DNA of 64,000 bases from Owenia fusiformis (GCA_903813345.2 CAIIXF020000005.1:26851375-26915374), one strand, 5' to 3'; positions 39,259-51,262 are shown, counted from the stretch's first letter. Notes: a model not told the origin generated them from the sequence alone. Numbers and translations: made by a program.

Positions 39259-39757
39259 GGCTTTGTATAAAAAAACCTCCTACCTCATACCCACCTACCA
39301 ACGTACGTGGGACATTATAGTCTTTGAAGGGTTCAATTTTAAAGATCTTAGTTTATTAAATCTTAGTTTATAATGAATTATAGATGCATTTGTAACGACC
39401 CTTGATAGCAAGTTGCTACTTCATCCAAGCTGGGTTCGATTCCCACTCGGGGCATCGAATTTAGCACACTTTCTTTCAATTTCTTTATCTGTCTTGTTGG
39501 ACCTGTGCTCGCGGTCGTTAGTTATTTATTCCCCTGGGGCACCCTCGGGTCATTACACATCAAAATGCATCCATATGCCTTTATTTATGGATCTGTCATC
39601 TGTCTAGTCATAAAATAAAGCCGGAATTGTAGAAATGTTAATAATTTGAGCGATTTTGAGTTTTAATAATCTTTAAAATTGAACCCTTCAATGACTGTAT
39701 CATGTTCAATGTAGGTGGGTAGTTAGGTATGAGGTAGGAGGTTTTTTATACAAAGCC
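39259..39757. mobile_element. 499-bp foldback element with 9-bp TSD
   Basis: CAGGATAAC lies directly on both sides (39250-39258 and 39758-39766). Inverted ends start GGCTTTGTATAAAAAAACCT and stay similar for about 110 bp. A long terminal inverted repeat plus a 9-bp duplication fits a non-autonomous Mutator-like or Foldback element. The interior contains a tRNA-like B-box (see the separate entry). It interrupts one copy of a tandem duplication. Confidence 0.85.
39390..39560 (+). repeat. tRNA-derived SINE-like segment inside the 499-bp element
   Basis: GGTTCGATTCC at 39433-39443 is a near-consensus RNA polymerase III B-box, in the context GGGTTCGATTCCCACTCGGG as in a tRNA T-arm. A clear A-box is not visible and no intact tRNA folds. 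Probably a SINE head or tRNA relic. Confidence 0.45.
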
Positions 39758-40707
39758 CAGGATAACTCAATATGATCAATATGGTTTGCTCACCATGATA
39801 ACATTGTGATATCATTGTGCGAGTCAAATTTCAAAATTTTCCAAAATTTTAAAAAGTTTGCCAAAAGAAAGTTTAAAACCTGGAAAACTGAAATCCACAC
39901 AGGTTCTCCATTAACATAAACTGAAGCGTATATTATCTGATTTAGAAACCCATGAATGATGAAAAGTTGTTGACTGAAAATAGTTGAATCCACCAAACAA
40001 GTCAAAAGTAGTAGTTTGGACCAATGATGTAAATTACAAGTATGGATCCCAATAAAATGGTGTAAATCATACTTATGGATCCAAAAAAAAAAAAATTATG
40101 TAAATTACACTTATGGATCCCTATAAAATGGTGTAATTTACAAGTATAAATCCCAATAAAATGGCGTAAAATACAAGTATGGATCAATAAAATGACCTTT
40201 GGGAGAGAAACCTTCACAAACATAGGTTCACATCCACAGGTTTTTACTGTACATAAAATTATACTTTACATTAAATTAAACATTGAGATTACAGAGAGAC
40301 TATGCAGGTACATTCCTTTTTAAAATGCATGAAGGTATACTTTTTAAAATCATCTCTTGACTTTCATCATTTTTCATCTGCAAAAGTATATGTAAGCCAA
40401 ACTAAAAAAGTAGGCCAAATTACAAATATATTAACATAATTACTCGATATGATCATGGACTTTATAGAGTTCGCTCACCATGATATCATTGTGATTTCAT
40501 TGTGCGAGTCAAATTTCAAAATTTTCCAAAATTTTGAAAAAGTTTGCCAAGAGAAAGTTTAAAACCTGGAAAACTGAAATCCACACTGGTTCTTCCTTAA
40601 CATAAAGTGAAGCATATATTATCTGATTCAGAAACCAATGAATGATGAAAAATTATTGACTGAAAATAGTTGAAATCCACCAAACAAGGCAAAAGTAGTC
40701 GTTAGGA

Positions 40708-40880
40708 CCAATGATGTAAATTACAATTATGGATCCCAATAAAATGGTGTAAATCATACTTATGGATCCAAATAAAATGGTGTAATTTACAAGTATGGAT
40801 CCCAATAAAATGGTGTAAATTACAAGTATGGATCCCTATAAAATGATGTAAATTACAAGTATGGATCCCAATAAAATGGA
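40708..40880 (+). repeat. 33-bp minisatellite
   Basis: About five copies of a unit containing TATGGATCCCAATAAAATGG then TGTAAATTACAAG. Shorter arrays of the same unit lie at about 38915-38985 and 40020-40195. The plus-strand-antisense peptide HFIGIHTCNLH is only the translated satellite. Confidence 0.85.
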
Positions 40881-41619
40881 TACGGCAGTTCATTCCACTC
40901 GGTCTACTGAGGATAAGTTTAAATAATTGTCTTGTTATCAAAACTACATTCCCACTCTATTAGCAGCTTATTAGCTTCATTATCACAGGAGGGCTCATAA
41001 GCTAACAGACCAATAAGCTTCAATAACAATGTCAGTTAAATAACTAAAATCATATAGTGATATAATGATGGAACATGTAATATAAAGTGATGCAAAGGTA
41101 TTATGTATCTTTATGATTGTCTTGTTTATCATTTCATCATGTTTTAAATCTATTTCCAGGATGATAAATCACCGGTATAATGTAAACTACAATAACTAGA
41201 AAAGCAGGTCCCCAGAGTAGCAAGTCCGAAGAGTAGCAAACCCCACGAAACAAAACATATTTCATCCTATCCCTAGTTATTTTGAAATTTCTTTTCTAAG
41301 GGGGAATGACCATGGGGAAAGTCTATATGACATCATGAATGTGAAATTAATGCAGAAATATGATTTTGAATACTGCAGGGGAGGCACCTATCGGGCTCTT
41401 TCATTGAAGATAGATGTTAGCTTATATGTATGCATTCACCTTTGTTTCAGGTAGTTACACATGAACTAATAATAAGAACACCATAGTTCAAAAACCTTTC
41501 TGCTGTTGATGTACTTTTTAAAAAAAGAATGATTGACAACCTGGAAGGACAGGTAAAAATAATATGGGGTCCAGAAAACTGGGCACATAAGGCGAGGCTG
41601 CAATGCTACATGCAATGTT

Positions 41620-41690
41620 TATGTGGAAAAGTGGAGTACTCGCCCAAAAATTAAGGGGTCATGGATTTGATCCCCACTGGGGTTGACTGT
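41620..41690 (+). repeat. tRNA-related SINE fragment
   Basis: GTGGAGTACTCGCCC followed by GGGGTCATGGATTTGATCCC resembles the D-arm to T-arm order of a tRNA-derived SINE, with a diverged B-box GGATTTGATCC. No intact tRNA. Confidence 0.4.
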
Positions 41691-42326
41691 CATTTTCACA
41701 TCAACCATTATCACAGGACTTCATTAACCTAGGTGATGTCTCCCAAAAATGTGACAGGTATATTAAGCAGTTAAAGTAATGTATGTTAAGTTTTGTCCTA
41801 TACCAAGTTATGTGGTTAGCGATACAATAATCCAGTAGTATTAATTTCTATAATTTAGTTTTAAGAATGCTGTCTACATGTATTTATACAATAATATTAT
41901 TAAAGAAAGACATTGCAATTAGCTGTAAGGGTCTAATCAAAGCCAAATATCCTGTAATGAAGTCTCCCCTAACCAACTTAGCATTATAATTGAATCTTGA
42001 TCATGTAATGTTACATAATTGGAATGAAGTCCTTCTTGACCCGAACAGCATGTTGGTTGTATATTTTACAACTACTTTGATAAAGCCAAATCATGGTTTA
42101 TTGTTTGTTTATCTACATGTGGAATATAATATAGAGGTTTTCAGTAAAAACGATGCCTCCTTCTATGGAACATGGATCATGTGGCCTTGGATCAAATGAC
42201 TTCAATTGGTGAAATTGTTTGTTTCAAAATAGTACAATCTGAAGTCGTAAACAACATGAGAAAATGTTTCTAATAATCACAATTTCAGAAAATTACAACT
42301 TCATATTCATTTTTCATATTTTACAG

Positions 42327-42475
42327 ACAGTAAACAAAGGAGGTTTGATTGCAAAGGTTTTTTACATCTTCTATTTACAGATGAATACTTGGTATCTGAA
42401 GAAGATATAATAGAGTCCTCTGGGGATGCACTATTATTGCCCTTCCGTGCAATGAAACACAATCTTCTTGAATAA
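42327..42475 (+). other. Candidate plus-strand terminal exon, unidentified
   Basis: A TTTTACAG acceptor is followed by a 149-nt open stretch to TAA. It reads SKQRRFDCKGFLHLLFTDEY and then LVSEEDIIESSGDALLLPF. A second acceptor lies at 42380, 24 bp after a potential donor, too short for an intron. No upstream partner exon or family was recognised. It could be chance. Confidence 0.2.
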
Positions 42476-43599
42476 CTGAATAGCACTTTTACTCTCTAAA
42501 ATTGAGCATGCGCACATTGCCTATTTAAAACAAAACAAAACACATTTGTCTGTATAATATGGATTCCGTATCACCTGGTGTGAAAATACAGGATATATTG
42601 TTGACGTCACATACCACTCACTTATTTACATCAATGCAGGTGTAACAACAATGATGTTTAAACGGAAGTGCTGTGGGTTGTTATGAATCGTGCCATATTC
42701 TGTTTTATCCCCATCAGTAGCCTTGCCCAAAGATATCATACTAGTGCACTGATATTTAGTTAATTAAATAATATAAAGAAAAAAGCTGCAGGGTAATGCA
42801 AACTCTGTTCACATATGAAGTCAAAGATATTGGTATGTGAATGTTGTCTGATGATGGCACATCGGTATATGATAGGGATGTTGAGTAAGCGCTGTTTTGA
42901 AGAACATGGATGGTCACTTGGCGACTTTTCCCCCCTTTACCTGGCAAATTGAGTGTAACAGTATAAGGAAAAAATAGTTGTAATACGCCCCTGTTTAAAC
43001 AAAAACAATAATCCATGGGTTGCATGATCATACACCCAAGTTGTGAAACATAACCTCTTTAAAATCTAAGGATCATCCTAACATCATAAGATCAGATGAC
43101 AAATCGAATGTTCTAACACTTATAAAAATCAAACAATAGAATAATATCAAATATTTACATATATTTTTTATTTATATTGCAATTAAAACTACATTTGTAC
43201 CTGGTACAATTCAGATTTAGAACTCGATATCTTTTTCATGATTTTGCTATATATACCTGGTATCTATAGGCAACTATACAGAAATAAATAAAACATGACT
43301 GAACATTTAAAAAAACACATTTGCAACAGCTTTATGATAGAAACAACATTTAAAGATAATTTCTGAATCCACTGCTTTATATATATTGAACAACATCTGA
43401 TACACTGAGAATAATGTTAAATTAAACACTATAACAGAGTTATAAAATACACATTGAGCATGCATGTGACTAGATGAGAAGTGGACTGCTGTAAGCAAAA
43501 TTTATTAGTTCTTTAAGACAAGAAAACATTACATATAATAACAATTAGCCACAGTAGAGTTAAAATGATATCTTATCGTCAAAAGAAAATGTAACAAGA

Positions 43600-44370
43600 T
43601 AACGGCAACTCCGCGGAGTAGCAAATCCCAACGAACAAAATATCAATTACCGAATTCCAATCAATTATACTCATTACTTTGGTTAAAATTGAAAAATTTA
43701 GATTTTAGAATTGCGAATTCCTGCAAAGCAGTACAAATCTGAAAAATAATACCATAATTGTGATCTACTCCAAAATTCCTTCAATTTGAGTATAATATAG
43801 CCATACTTTGAAGGGATCGAAAAATTATTGCGAAATCGAACATTAGACGGCCATTTTGAATTTTACGAGGCTCGAATCAGAAAAAGAGATACAATATTTG
43901 CAATCTACTCTTAATTGCCTTTAATTTGAGTATAATAAAGCTATACTTCAGAAAGATCTAAAAATAAGCGAAAATTTCTGTTTTCCTGACCCCCCATATA
44001 CGGCCCCTGGGGGTCAGGATGAAAAACACGGAATATATGTGAAATAGATAGATGTTGCAAATATACTACCAAAATTTCAAACAATAATATTAATTACTTT
44101 GGTTTAGAATGAAAAATTTATGATTTTTGTGAAAAAGTCCCGTCATTTTTAAAGCGGCGGCCATCTTTAAAAAAATTTTTTTGCGTAAAACTATTCACCA
44201 ATATACATCTTTCCACTAAATATGAAGAAAATCCGTCAACTTATATTTGAGTTATCTTCCGGACGGACAGACGGACGGACGGACGGACGGACGGACGGAC
44301 TGACGGACTGACTGACGGACGGACGGAGGGCTTCACTATATCCCTACCGAACTTCGTTCGTTGGGATAAT
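43600..44370 (+). mobile_element. GGAC/GGCCATTTT family, copy 4
   Basis: Left end ACGGCAACTCCGCGGAGTAG, then CAAATCCCAACGAAC; right end CGAACTTCGTTCGTTGGGAT. GATAA borders both sides. The (GGAC)n tract (44261-44328) is the longest here. About 770 bp, no ORF. It lies in the interval between the GTF3C1 exons and the GPCR. Confidence 0.75.
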
Positions 44371-44474
44371 TACTATTTGACAGATCTTGTTGATTATATT
44401 TATAGAGTGTTCCATAAATATTTATAAATGTAAGGCATTTTCTAACCATGGGATATCTCATATATGTTCATGTA

Positions 44475-44688
44475 CAGGCTGTCAAATAAATATGATCTCC
44501 CCTTAATCTAAAAAATATGAAATTCTATGCATAAAAGTGCATCTAGTTGATCTAGTTATCTGAATCTTCATCAAGTCTTGTTTCAATGTGCTAAAGAACA
44601 ATTCATGATATCATACAGACAAAAAAGTTATGCAACATTGTGTGGATGTTAAAGTTAAGCGGGGAGAACATATTTATTTGACACCCTG
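44475..44688. mobile_element. TA-flanked 214-bp MITE
   Basis: Left CAGGCTGTCAAATAAATATG, continuing ATCTCCCC, is matched by inverted CAGGGTGTCAAATAAATATG at the right, with TA at both borders. About 33-bp inverted ends. It follows the GGAC-family copy 4 by about 100 bp. Confidence 0.85.
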
Positions 44689-45248
44689 TAGATATACATC
44701 TTACCACAATGTTTCTTTAGCAAGAAATGTCGCATGAGATTCTCTCCTCCAACTACCTGGGTGGGTTAATTTGACATTGTTATACATATACATATTTTAA
44801 TTCACTGCACTTAATTTTTTCTCTGATTTCTCATTTTACAAAAACATCACATGGCTATTATTGTCAATTTTTACTTCCCTAATATATGTAAGTTGAGACA
44901 TATTTGTAACTTATGTTTATCACAACAAAATAATTTCAATATCACTGGAAACCATACACTTAACATTTTGAATAAATCTAGAAACATTTATTGTTAACAG
45001 CATAACATTTCTACAGTGTGTATGATAAACTCAACATTTATGTGTTTTATGAATACGCTAGGCAATCAAGTGAAAGCAAGCTAGACAGACATGGGTTAAA
45101 CTAAACAAGAAAATATTGGCTAAGAACATAATTTGGCATTTAGTATTAATTTATCTCGACTTTTATATACAGTACTTGTTAGAATTACTACTACTTGGAA
45201 GAAAACATGTGTGAGGCTTTTTTGGGGTTTTATTTGGAATACAATATT

Positions 45249-46688
45249 TCACAACATACTTTCATTCTCATCATTTTCATATATAACATGATTAGGAGTG
45301 TTCCCATTAGGACCACAAGCGATTACATTTTTATCGGAGCAATTTCCATTGACTTCTTGGTAAGACGGCTGGTATTGAATCAACGCCACTTTTGACTGTT
45401 GATTCTGGATTGTCAATGGGGTGTTGCTATTACAGGAACCACAGCTCGCCTTTCTAAAGTCATTTGGTGATTTCTTCTTGGGTTTCAATCCCTTAGTTTT
45501 ATCTGGAAGCTGCAAGTTGCAATTATTTTCTGCTTCAGACCATACGCTTTCTCTCCTGGTCAGAGCACCTTCTGCAAGAGAGTACGTAAGTGTCTTTGAG
45601 AAACGTCGTAATGTCTCTTGGGTACATATATGAATGCAAAATGTTCGCCAGAATTCACGGCGAAATTTCTTGCCAAAGAAATAATATGGTACAATGTTAA
45701 TAGCGGAGTTAAGCACGACGAGGAAATTGGCGACTTCATTGAGAGCATATCCAGAGGTTCTCCAGCTTAAACTACTGTGAAAAGCATACACCATTCTGGA
45801 TATCAAAGCAGGCACTTGGCATATAAAAAAAATCACCACTACACCAATTAGCATTACAGTTGTGTCATTACGCTTTTTTTCTTGAATATTCAGCTGCTTT
45901 CCCTTTTTCCTCGATTGGCGAACAGCATGCATCAAGAAAGCATTAAGAATTGCTAATGTCACAAAGGGGATGCCCCAAACAAATATAAAGTAGAGCCAAG
46001 AATGGTAGACCTGTTTATATACTTGGCTTTGTCCTAGCTCCGTCCAATCAGTGAAGTATAAAGTCCTATTTGGTACTGATATTGAAAGCAATTTATATTC
46101 CAGAAACTTTGGAATGTTAAACAATATGCCACCTATATACAATGCTATAATCACAATCTTGGCTTTGTTGACAGTACACATGTATTCTGCTTTAAAAGGG
46201 TGGCATATCATTATGTAGCGGTCAACTGTGAATGCCAATGTCAACCATATTGAAGTTACCATAAATGTGTATGCAAATCCATGAGCATAAGGAAACATGT
46301 AGACGTACACTCTATTCAGAAGCTCGTGAGAATCACTTCCGATTTTGCTGGGATGAACCGAATCTTTGAAAACGACCATGACTGTACAGATAAGTACTAA
46401 GGTATCACAGATTGCGAGTCCAATCATATATACATAAGTTGATGATGAGCGCATACTTCGCCTTGATAGAACAATCACTGATAATGTATTTCCAAATATA
46501 CCTAAACAGCAAAACACCAAGCCTGTGATGCCCATCAAATAATGTGATATAAGAGCTTGCATGTAACGTTCACCGCATTGTTCATCACAGTTACCATCAT
46601 TATCATCAAGCGTAAAGTTCTCAAGTTGTGATATATTGAAGGATATATTGAAATTGAAAGAGTTAAAATAATCCTCTAGGCTATCCAT
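45249..46688 (-). CDS. Class A GPCR, FMRFamide-receptor-like, intronless CDS
   Basis: A 479-residue rhodopsin-class receptor in one open frame. The N-terminus has three N-glycosylation sequons (Asn14, 18, 24). Seven membrane spans are visible: TM1 with GN at 66-67; TM2 with LAICD (Asp95); TM3 ending in DRY (156-158); TM4 near 176-193; TM5 near 230-256; TM6 with FFICQVP (290-293); TM7 ending NIVPY (331-335). FFGKKFRREFW forms helix 8, with Cys351 and Cys355 as possible palmitoylation sites. ICHPF after DRY and the FGKKFR tail are typical of invertebrate FMRFamide/peptide receptors. Neither extracellular loop 1/TM3 nor loop 2 contains a cysteine, so the usual disulfide is absent. The cytoplasmic tail is long (about 130 residues) and Ser/Asn-rich. 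The ligand cannot be deduced. Confidence 0.9.
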   Translation of the reverse strand: MDSLEDYFNSFNFNISFNISQLENFTLDDNDGNCDEQCGERYMQALISHYLMGITGLVFCCLGIFGNTLSVIVLSRRSMRSSSTYVYMIGLAICDTLVLICTVMVVFKDSVHPSKIGSDSHELLNRVYVYMFPYAHGFAYTFMVTSIWLTLAFTVDRYIMICHPFKAEYMCTVNKAKIVIIALYIGGILFNIPKFLEYKLLSISVPNRTLYFTDWTELGQSQVYKQVYHSWLYFIFVWGIPFVTLAILNAFLMHAVRQSRKKGKQLNIQEKKRNDTTVMLIGVVVIFFICQVPALISRMVYAFHSSLSWRTSGYALNEVANFLVVLNSAINIVPYYFFGKKFRREFWRTFCIHICTQETLRRFSKTLTYSLAEGALTRRESVWSEAENNCNLQLPDKTKGLKPKKKSPNDFRKASCGSCNSNTPLTIQNQQSKVALIQYQPSYQEVNGNCSDKNVIACGPNGNTPNHVIYENDENESML

Positions 46689-49090
46689 ATTTGTTGTTTT
46701 CGATACTCAGTCCTTCATCTTAAATATGAGTTTTATTGCCACAATAAACTAATGGCAGAATACTACGGAATAGATGGCTAGATATCATAGCCCATAATGT
46801 TAAACCTCTTATCCTAATGGGAATTGTCGTGTCAATGTCTCCCAAATGGTACTGTTCTAGTGGAACAAAAGATTTTCAATCTGTCATAGTCTTGGACTGC
46901 TACTGACTAAAGGATATACCAAGGTAGGTATAATTGTATCATATATCTTCTCAAAAGTATTATCTTATTGTGATAATATATGTATTTTTTTTCAGTCTCT
47001 GAATGTATCTTGCTAGAAGTGTATTTTCAATGATCTATCATGAAACCTGGTTCCATCGTGTAGAAGAGCATTTTACTATGTCAAAACATCTCAGCAATTT
47101 GATACAGTTTCCTAATGGACATTAATGAAGTTAAACATAGAATCCAATCCGATCCACATGTTCAGCACATTCCCTAACTTCTGCCATTCATACGTTTTGG
47201 TCCAAATTGTTTTAGTATGAGGCTTTAATATATAAAATACGCAGATTCTGTTTCTTATTCACTATTTTCCAGTTCCTATGTTTTTTTCTCTTTCTTAATA
47301 GTTGAATTCATCCGAATAGCGAACAAGATAGGTTTATTTTTCTTCACTAATTCAGCGTGATGTCTCTTCATCTAGCTCATCAAATCTTTTGTCTCGCTGA
47401 GTCTGTAGGAAACTACTGAAAATACAGAAAAATAATATTGCTTTATAATGTTATAAAAGTTTGAGGTAACATCAAACATGTTTACGATCATATCACAATG
47501 TTCCATTATGTTCGTGTAGTAACTAGGAGCATTCTCAAAAGTACTGTACTGAGAATGTCAACTTTTACCCTCACATCAAAGAATAAGGTATGTCCTTAGA
47601 ATATGTATGAAATACAATATCACATGAATCACATCTTGTAATTGTACTATAATCACATTATTTTAATAAGCTTTTACACTGAATGAAACATGATGCCTTA
47701 ATAAATAGGATCAACCAATATGTATGATCTTTGTCTTCGGATAAATTTAAAATGAAAGAGCTAATGATGATAACAAAAAAAAACGCAAAAGTTAATCCTT
47801 CCTCATTGGTGTTAAATTACAGTACATGGAAAAGGATTAACTTTGAGCGTGTCATGATGCCTTGGAGAATGTTCTTAGTGCTATCACATTAAAATCTATG
47901 AAAATGTAGGTATCAATAACATGTTTTTTTGATGATCAATGGTAATTACTCTCTGCTAATCTGAAATCATTTCAATTACACTAAAAGGTGAGGTGAATGA
48001 CATTTGTCCTGAAATGATACATGATAAGTCTAATCATATTTCCTATTTAATTCATTTCCGTTAATTTAAACAGTGAAAAAAGCATCAAGATTCAAAGTTT
48101 CATCTCTTCTATTTAATTCCGTAACACATATCCATCACAATAATAAACTGAAGAGAGCTGATTGGAAATGTTGATTTATTGATTCAAATCCTTTTTTAAT
48201 ATTACACTTGTAGATTCTAATCATCAGTAATATAATGTACTTTTAAATGATTGTTTAGATAAAAAATAACACGATTGCTAAATCAATTTGCAAAATAGCA
48301 CCTAATCAGGGCAAAAACTATAAATTCTAGGTTTTGTGGCTGAAATCTTAATTTTTTACATGATAATCTGTTTATGTAATCAATCATGCATTGTAGATCT
48401 AAGGGCTTGTTATCCTTGATACTGTCTATGACTTCAATGATCTGTTACTGCCTTATTGTAAACTTTCACATTGTAAACTGATGTAATTCAATTGATACAC
48501 ATCTACACCCTTTCAAATAATATGTTTACTCTCGTTCATACCCATTTTTCTAAAAATATTTCTGTAGGCAATAATTATTATATGGTAATATGTTATTACT
48601 GTACAATGAATGGGACCTCATTTCTTAATGTCAAAAATAACAAAACATTCGGAATCTTCTCAGAAAAACAGAAAAACATACTTTTTCATGCTATAAAACT
48701 TTCTTGAAAGGATCTGATTATGGTTAGCATCTAAAACCCATCAAAGACCTCAAGGTAAAAAAAAAATCAAGCAGCTTCTTAATGCCAATATTAGCTACAT
48801 TTCTTTTTCATTTCCTTATTTCCCTTTACCTGTAACTATATCTGACTAGCAAAAAATCAGATATTGTATTTGTATTCTTATCTCTGTATTCCAGCTTGTG
48901 TCTTAATGTGGAGCTTTCCTCCTCTATGAAACTGACAAAGTAGATAAATAGTAGACACAGTGAATCTTTATCTCAATAGGAAACTGGAAACAGGGACATG
49001 ACATGAGCAAACAAGATCTATTTATTGTAAGATCTATTATGCAGTTACACATTCTTGCTGCAATTTTCTTCAATCAAGAGATGAGATTCA
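46689..49090. other. GPCR upstream region
   Basis: AT-rich, no exon or repeat recognised. The GPCR 5' UTR and promoter should lie here on the minus strand. Confidence 0.45.
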
Positions 49091-49541
49091 TTGCTATCTC
49101 GAGTAGTACTATTACAACCTACTCATTTGTTTCACACTCATTTTTTACTCATTAGGCTTAGACCTTGCATAGCCAATCAGTTGCTATCTCGAGTAGTACT
49201 ATTACAACTTACTCATTTGTTTCACACTCATTTTTTACTCATTAGGCTTAGGCCTTGCATAGCCAATCAGTTGCTATCTCGAGTAGTAGTATTACAACCT
49301 ACTCATTTGTTTAACACTCATTTTTTACTCATTAGGCTTAGGCCTTGCATAGCCAATCAGTTGCTATATCGAGTAGTACTATTACAACCTACTCATTTGT
49401 TTCACACTCATTTTTTACTCATTAGGCTTAGGCCTTGCATTAAGCCAATCAGTTGCTATCTCGAGTAGTACTATTACAACCTACTCACTTGTTTAACACT
49501 CATTTTTTACTCATTAGGCTCAGACCTTGCATAGCCAATCA
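49091..49541 (+). repeat. 90-bp satellite, five copies
   Basis: Units start TTGCTATCTCGAGTAGTACT at 49091, 49181, 49271, 49361 and 49453 (the last spacing is 92 after a 2-bp insertion). Because 90 is divisible by three, a repetitive open frame exists, but it is not coding. Confidence 0.92.
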
Positions 49542-49611
49542 GAGTCATTGCTGAGAGATACATAAGCATGGCTTTGTAACAAGCTCTCTGATTGGTTGAA
49601 AGGCAAACTGT

Positions 49612-49782
49612 AACAAGGCACTGATATGCAAAATGCCACCCCATGCCACGTGTTCCAGACACTCACTGGCAAACAGTAACAGATGCCAAATGCCAACTGC
49701 AGAACATCAACTGCCAAACACGATCCATAAAAAAGTTTGAGACTATCATGATATGACAACATTTATGGTGGTGACATAATAA
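49612..49782 (+). repeat. CAAGGCAT family, copy 2
   Basis: ACAAGGCACTGATATGCAAA through TTTATGGTGGTGACATAATA, with the middle CAGATGCC/AACTGCC motifs of the family. Starts 70 bp after the 90-bp satellite. Confidence 0.75.
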
Positions 49783-51262
49783 AAATGGTTTGTCTTTATC
49801 AGAGTAGTATGCTAGCAGATAGACTCAGGGTAATTACTATCTATCTTCTGTGTTAGCGAGTATTAAAGGTGCATCATATAATTATCCTGTATACGCTAGG
49901 CTTTTAGATTAATGTATAGAGTAAGATGTTCCAAGAAAACATCAACAACCATTTTTAAATTGGTATCACCACCTTGCGAGGCCTCTTCTCAGGGGGGTAT
50001 AAGTACAAGTTTAGAAGGCTTACATTTTACTCCATTGACATGAGCAATAGGCCATTTACAGTGGTCATTATTCAACAGGGCTTCGACCCTTTGGCCAAGA
50101 TTTCACTATGCTGCCCACTGAAATGCGGTTATTGGTAATTATAAGGATGATTTAGATTATATCTCACATCACGCTAATTTTGTTTAGTGGATCGGCGTTA
50201 ACAAGTTCAAACATCATTCTATTATAATGAAACTAATAAAAATCATATTGATTTACTCATGAAATTGTTCCATTTCTAATTTCCATTTGGCAATAGGCTG
50301 TAATTTGTACTTTTAACTGCGGATATATTGGTTAAATTAATTTTTATCAAAAATAATCTTAATCCTTAACTTATATTGACTTCTTGCATTTTTGAATTTT
50401 TGCCTTACTTATTTCAAAATATTTGTATTTTGTGGATAAATTGATATCTAGCTAGATTTATCTAAAATTCATGATGATTTAAATATGGTCCTGAGTATTA
50501 CAGATAATATGGGATACTTTAAAAGTGCCCAAATTAATTGCATTACAAAAGATCAATGACATGGACTTGGTTATCCAAATGTAACTGAAGATCTGCCCAA
50601 ACATTCTGATATTATATTTTGAATATTTCAGTAGAGTATTTGAAATATTACAAATGTACTGTGGATGTCATGCAATACTAAAGCAAACCATTTCCAAAGA
50701 ATACAGGAATTTGTATACCTGTAGGCCAAATCAACCACGATTTGGGTTCTCTCTCAAATACGAAAAGTCCTGGCAGAAGTTTTTCATTAAACTACAAATG
50801 ACAATCCTTCCTTAATGTTATTCCTGTATTAAAAGTAAACTGATGCAGGTTGATGCATGGAGTGCTGATACGGTAAACTTTTCTCCACTCTTCAACAATG
50901 CTGTTGTTCGGTATTGAAAGACATTAGGTGAATCTAGTACACAGCCAACTTACATCATAATCTTTTCTACTGTTTTGTATTTTAAAGAAAGCTTACTTTA
51001 AAGGTCAGAGATATTGATATTCTAGATTATTTTTGATTGGTGCAGTGCTCGAGAGAATTTGTTACAATAATATTTAATTCATGTTTTAACAATGAAGTAA
51101 AAATGCACCATTGAATTCAATGGCTTAATTGAGGTATTATCAATGTTTTAATTAAACACTGAAGTATTATTGCTCGATCGTGAACAAATTGTGGCTTCAA
51201 AGCAGTCGTATTTGAATTAATTCCGCACTTCATTGAATACATTTACCACAATAACATAGATA

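Larger units (their letters stand above)
38764..40880. repeat. Tandem segmental duplication, about 685-bp unit, three copies
   Basis: The block with GGGAGAGAAACCTTCACAAA and about 240 further bp occurs at 38992 and 40199. The block with CATTGTGCGAGTCAAATTTC occurs at 39816 and 40497. The first spacing (about 1207) exceeds the second (about 685) by roughly the length of the 499-bp element plus its target duplication. The first copy is partial. Each unit carries a 33-bp minisatellite. Confidence 0.8.
40881..45248. other. Interval upstream of the GTF3C1 exons, downstream of the GPCR
   Basis: Contains a SINE fragment, one candidate exon, GGAC-family copy 4 and a MITE. A TTTATT at 44987-44992 (AATAAA on minus) is a possible polyadenylation signal for the GPCR. 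No GTF3C1 upstream exon recognised. Confidence 0.4.

Noticed and set aside
40002-40941. Open frames with HFIGIHTCNLH repeats
   Set aside because: Translation of the 33-bp minisatellite.
41620-41690. Functional tRNA gene
   Set aside because: Only B-box and part of a D-arm-like region can be seen; no full cloverleaf or anticodon arm.
42357-42380. 24-bp intron between two candidate exons
   Set aside because: Far below the minimum for animal splicing; the segment is in frame and better read as part of one exon.
45421-45748. Other open frames overlapping the GPCR
   Set aside because: Shadows of the receptor coding sequence in other frames.
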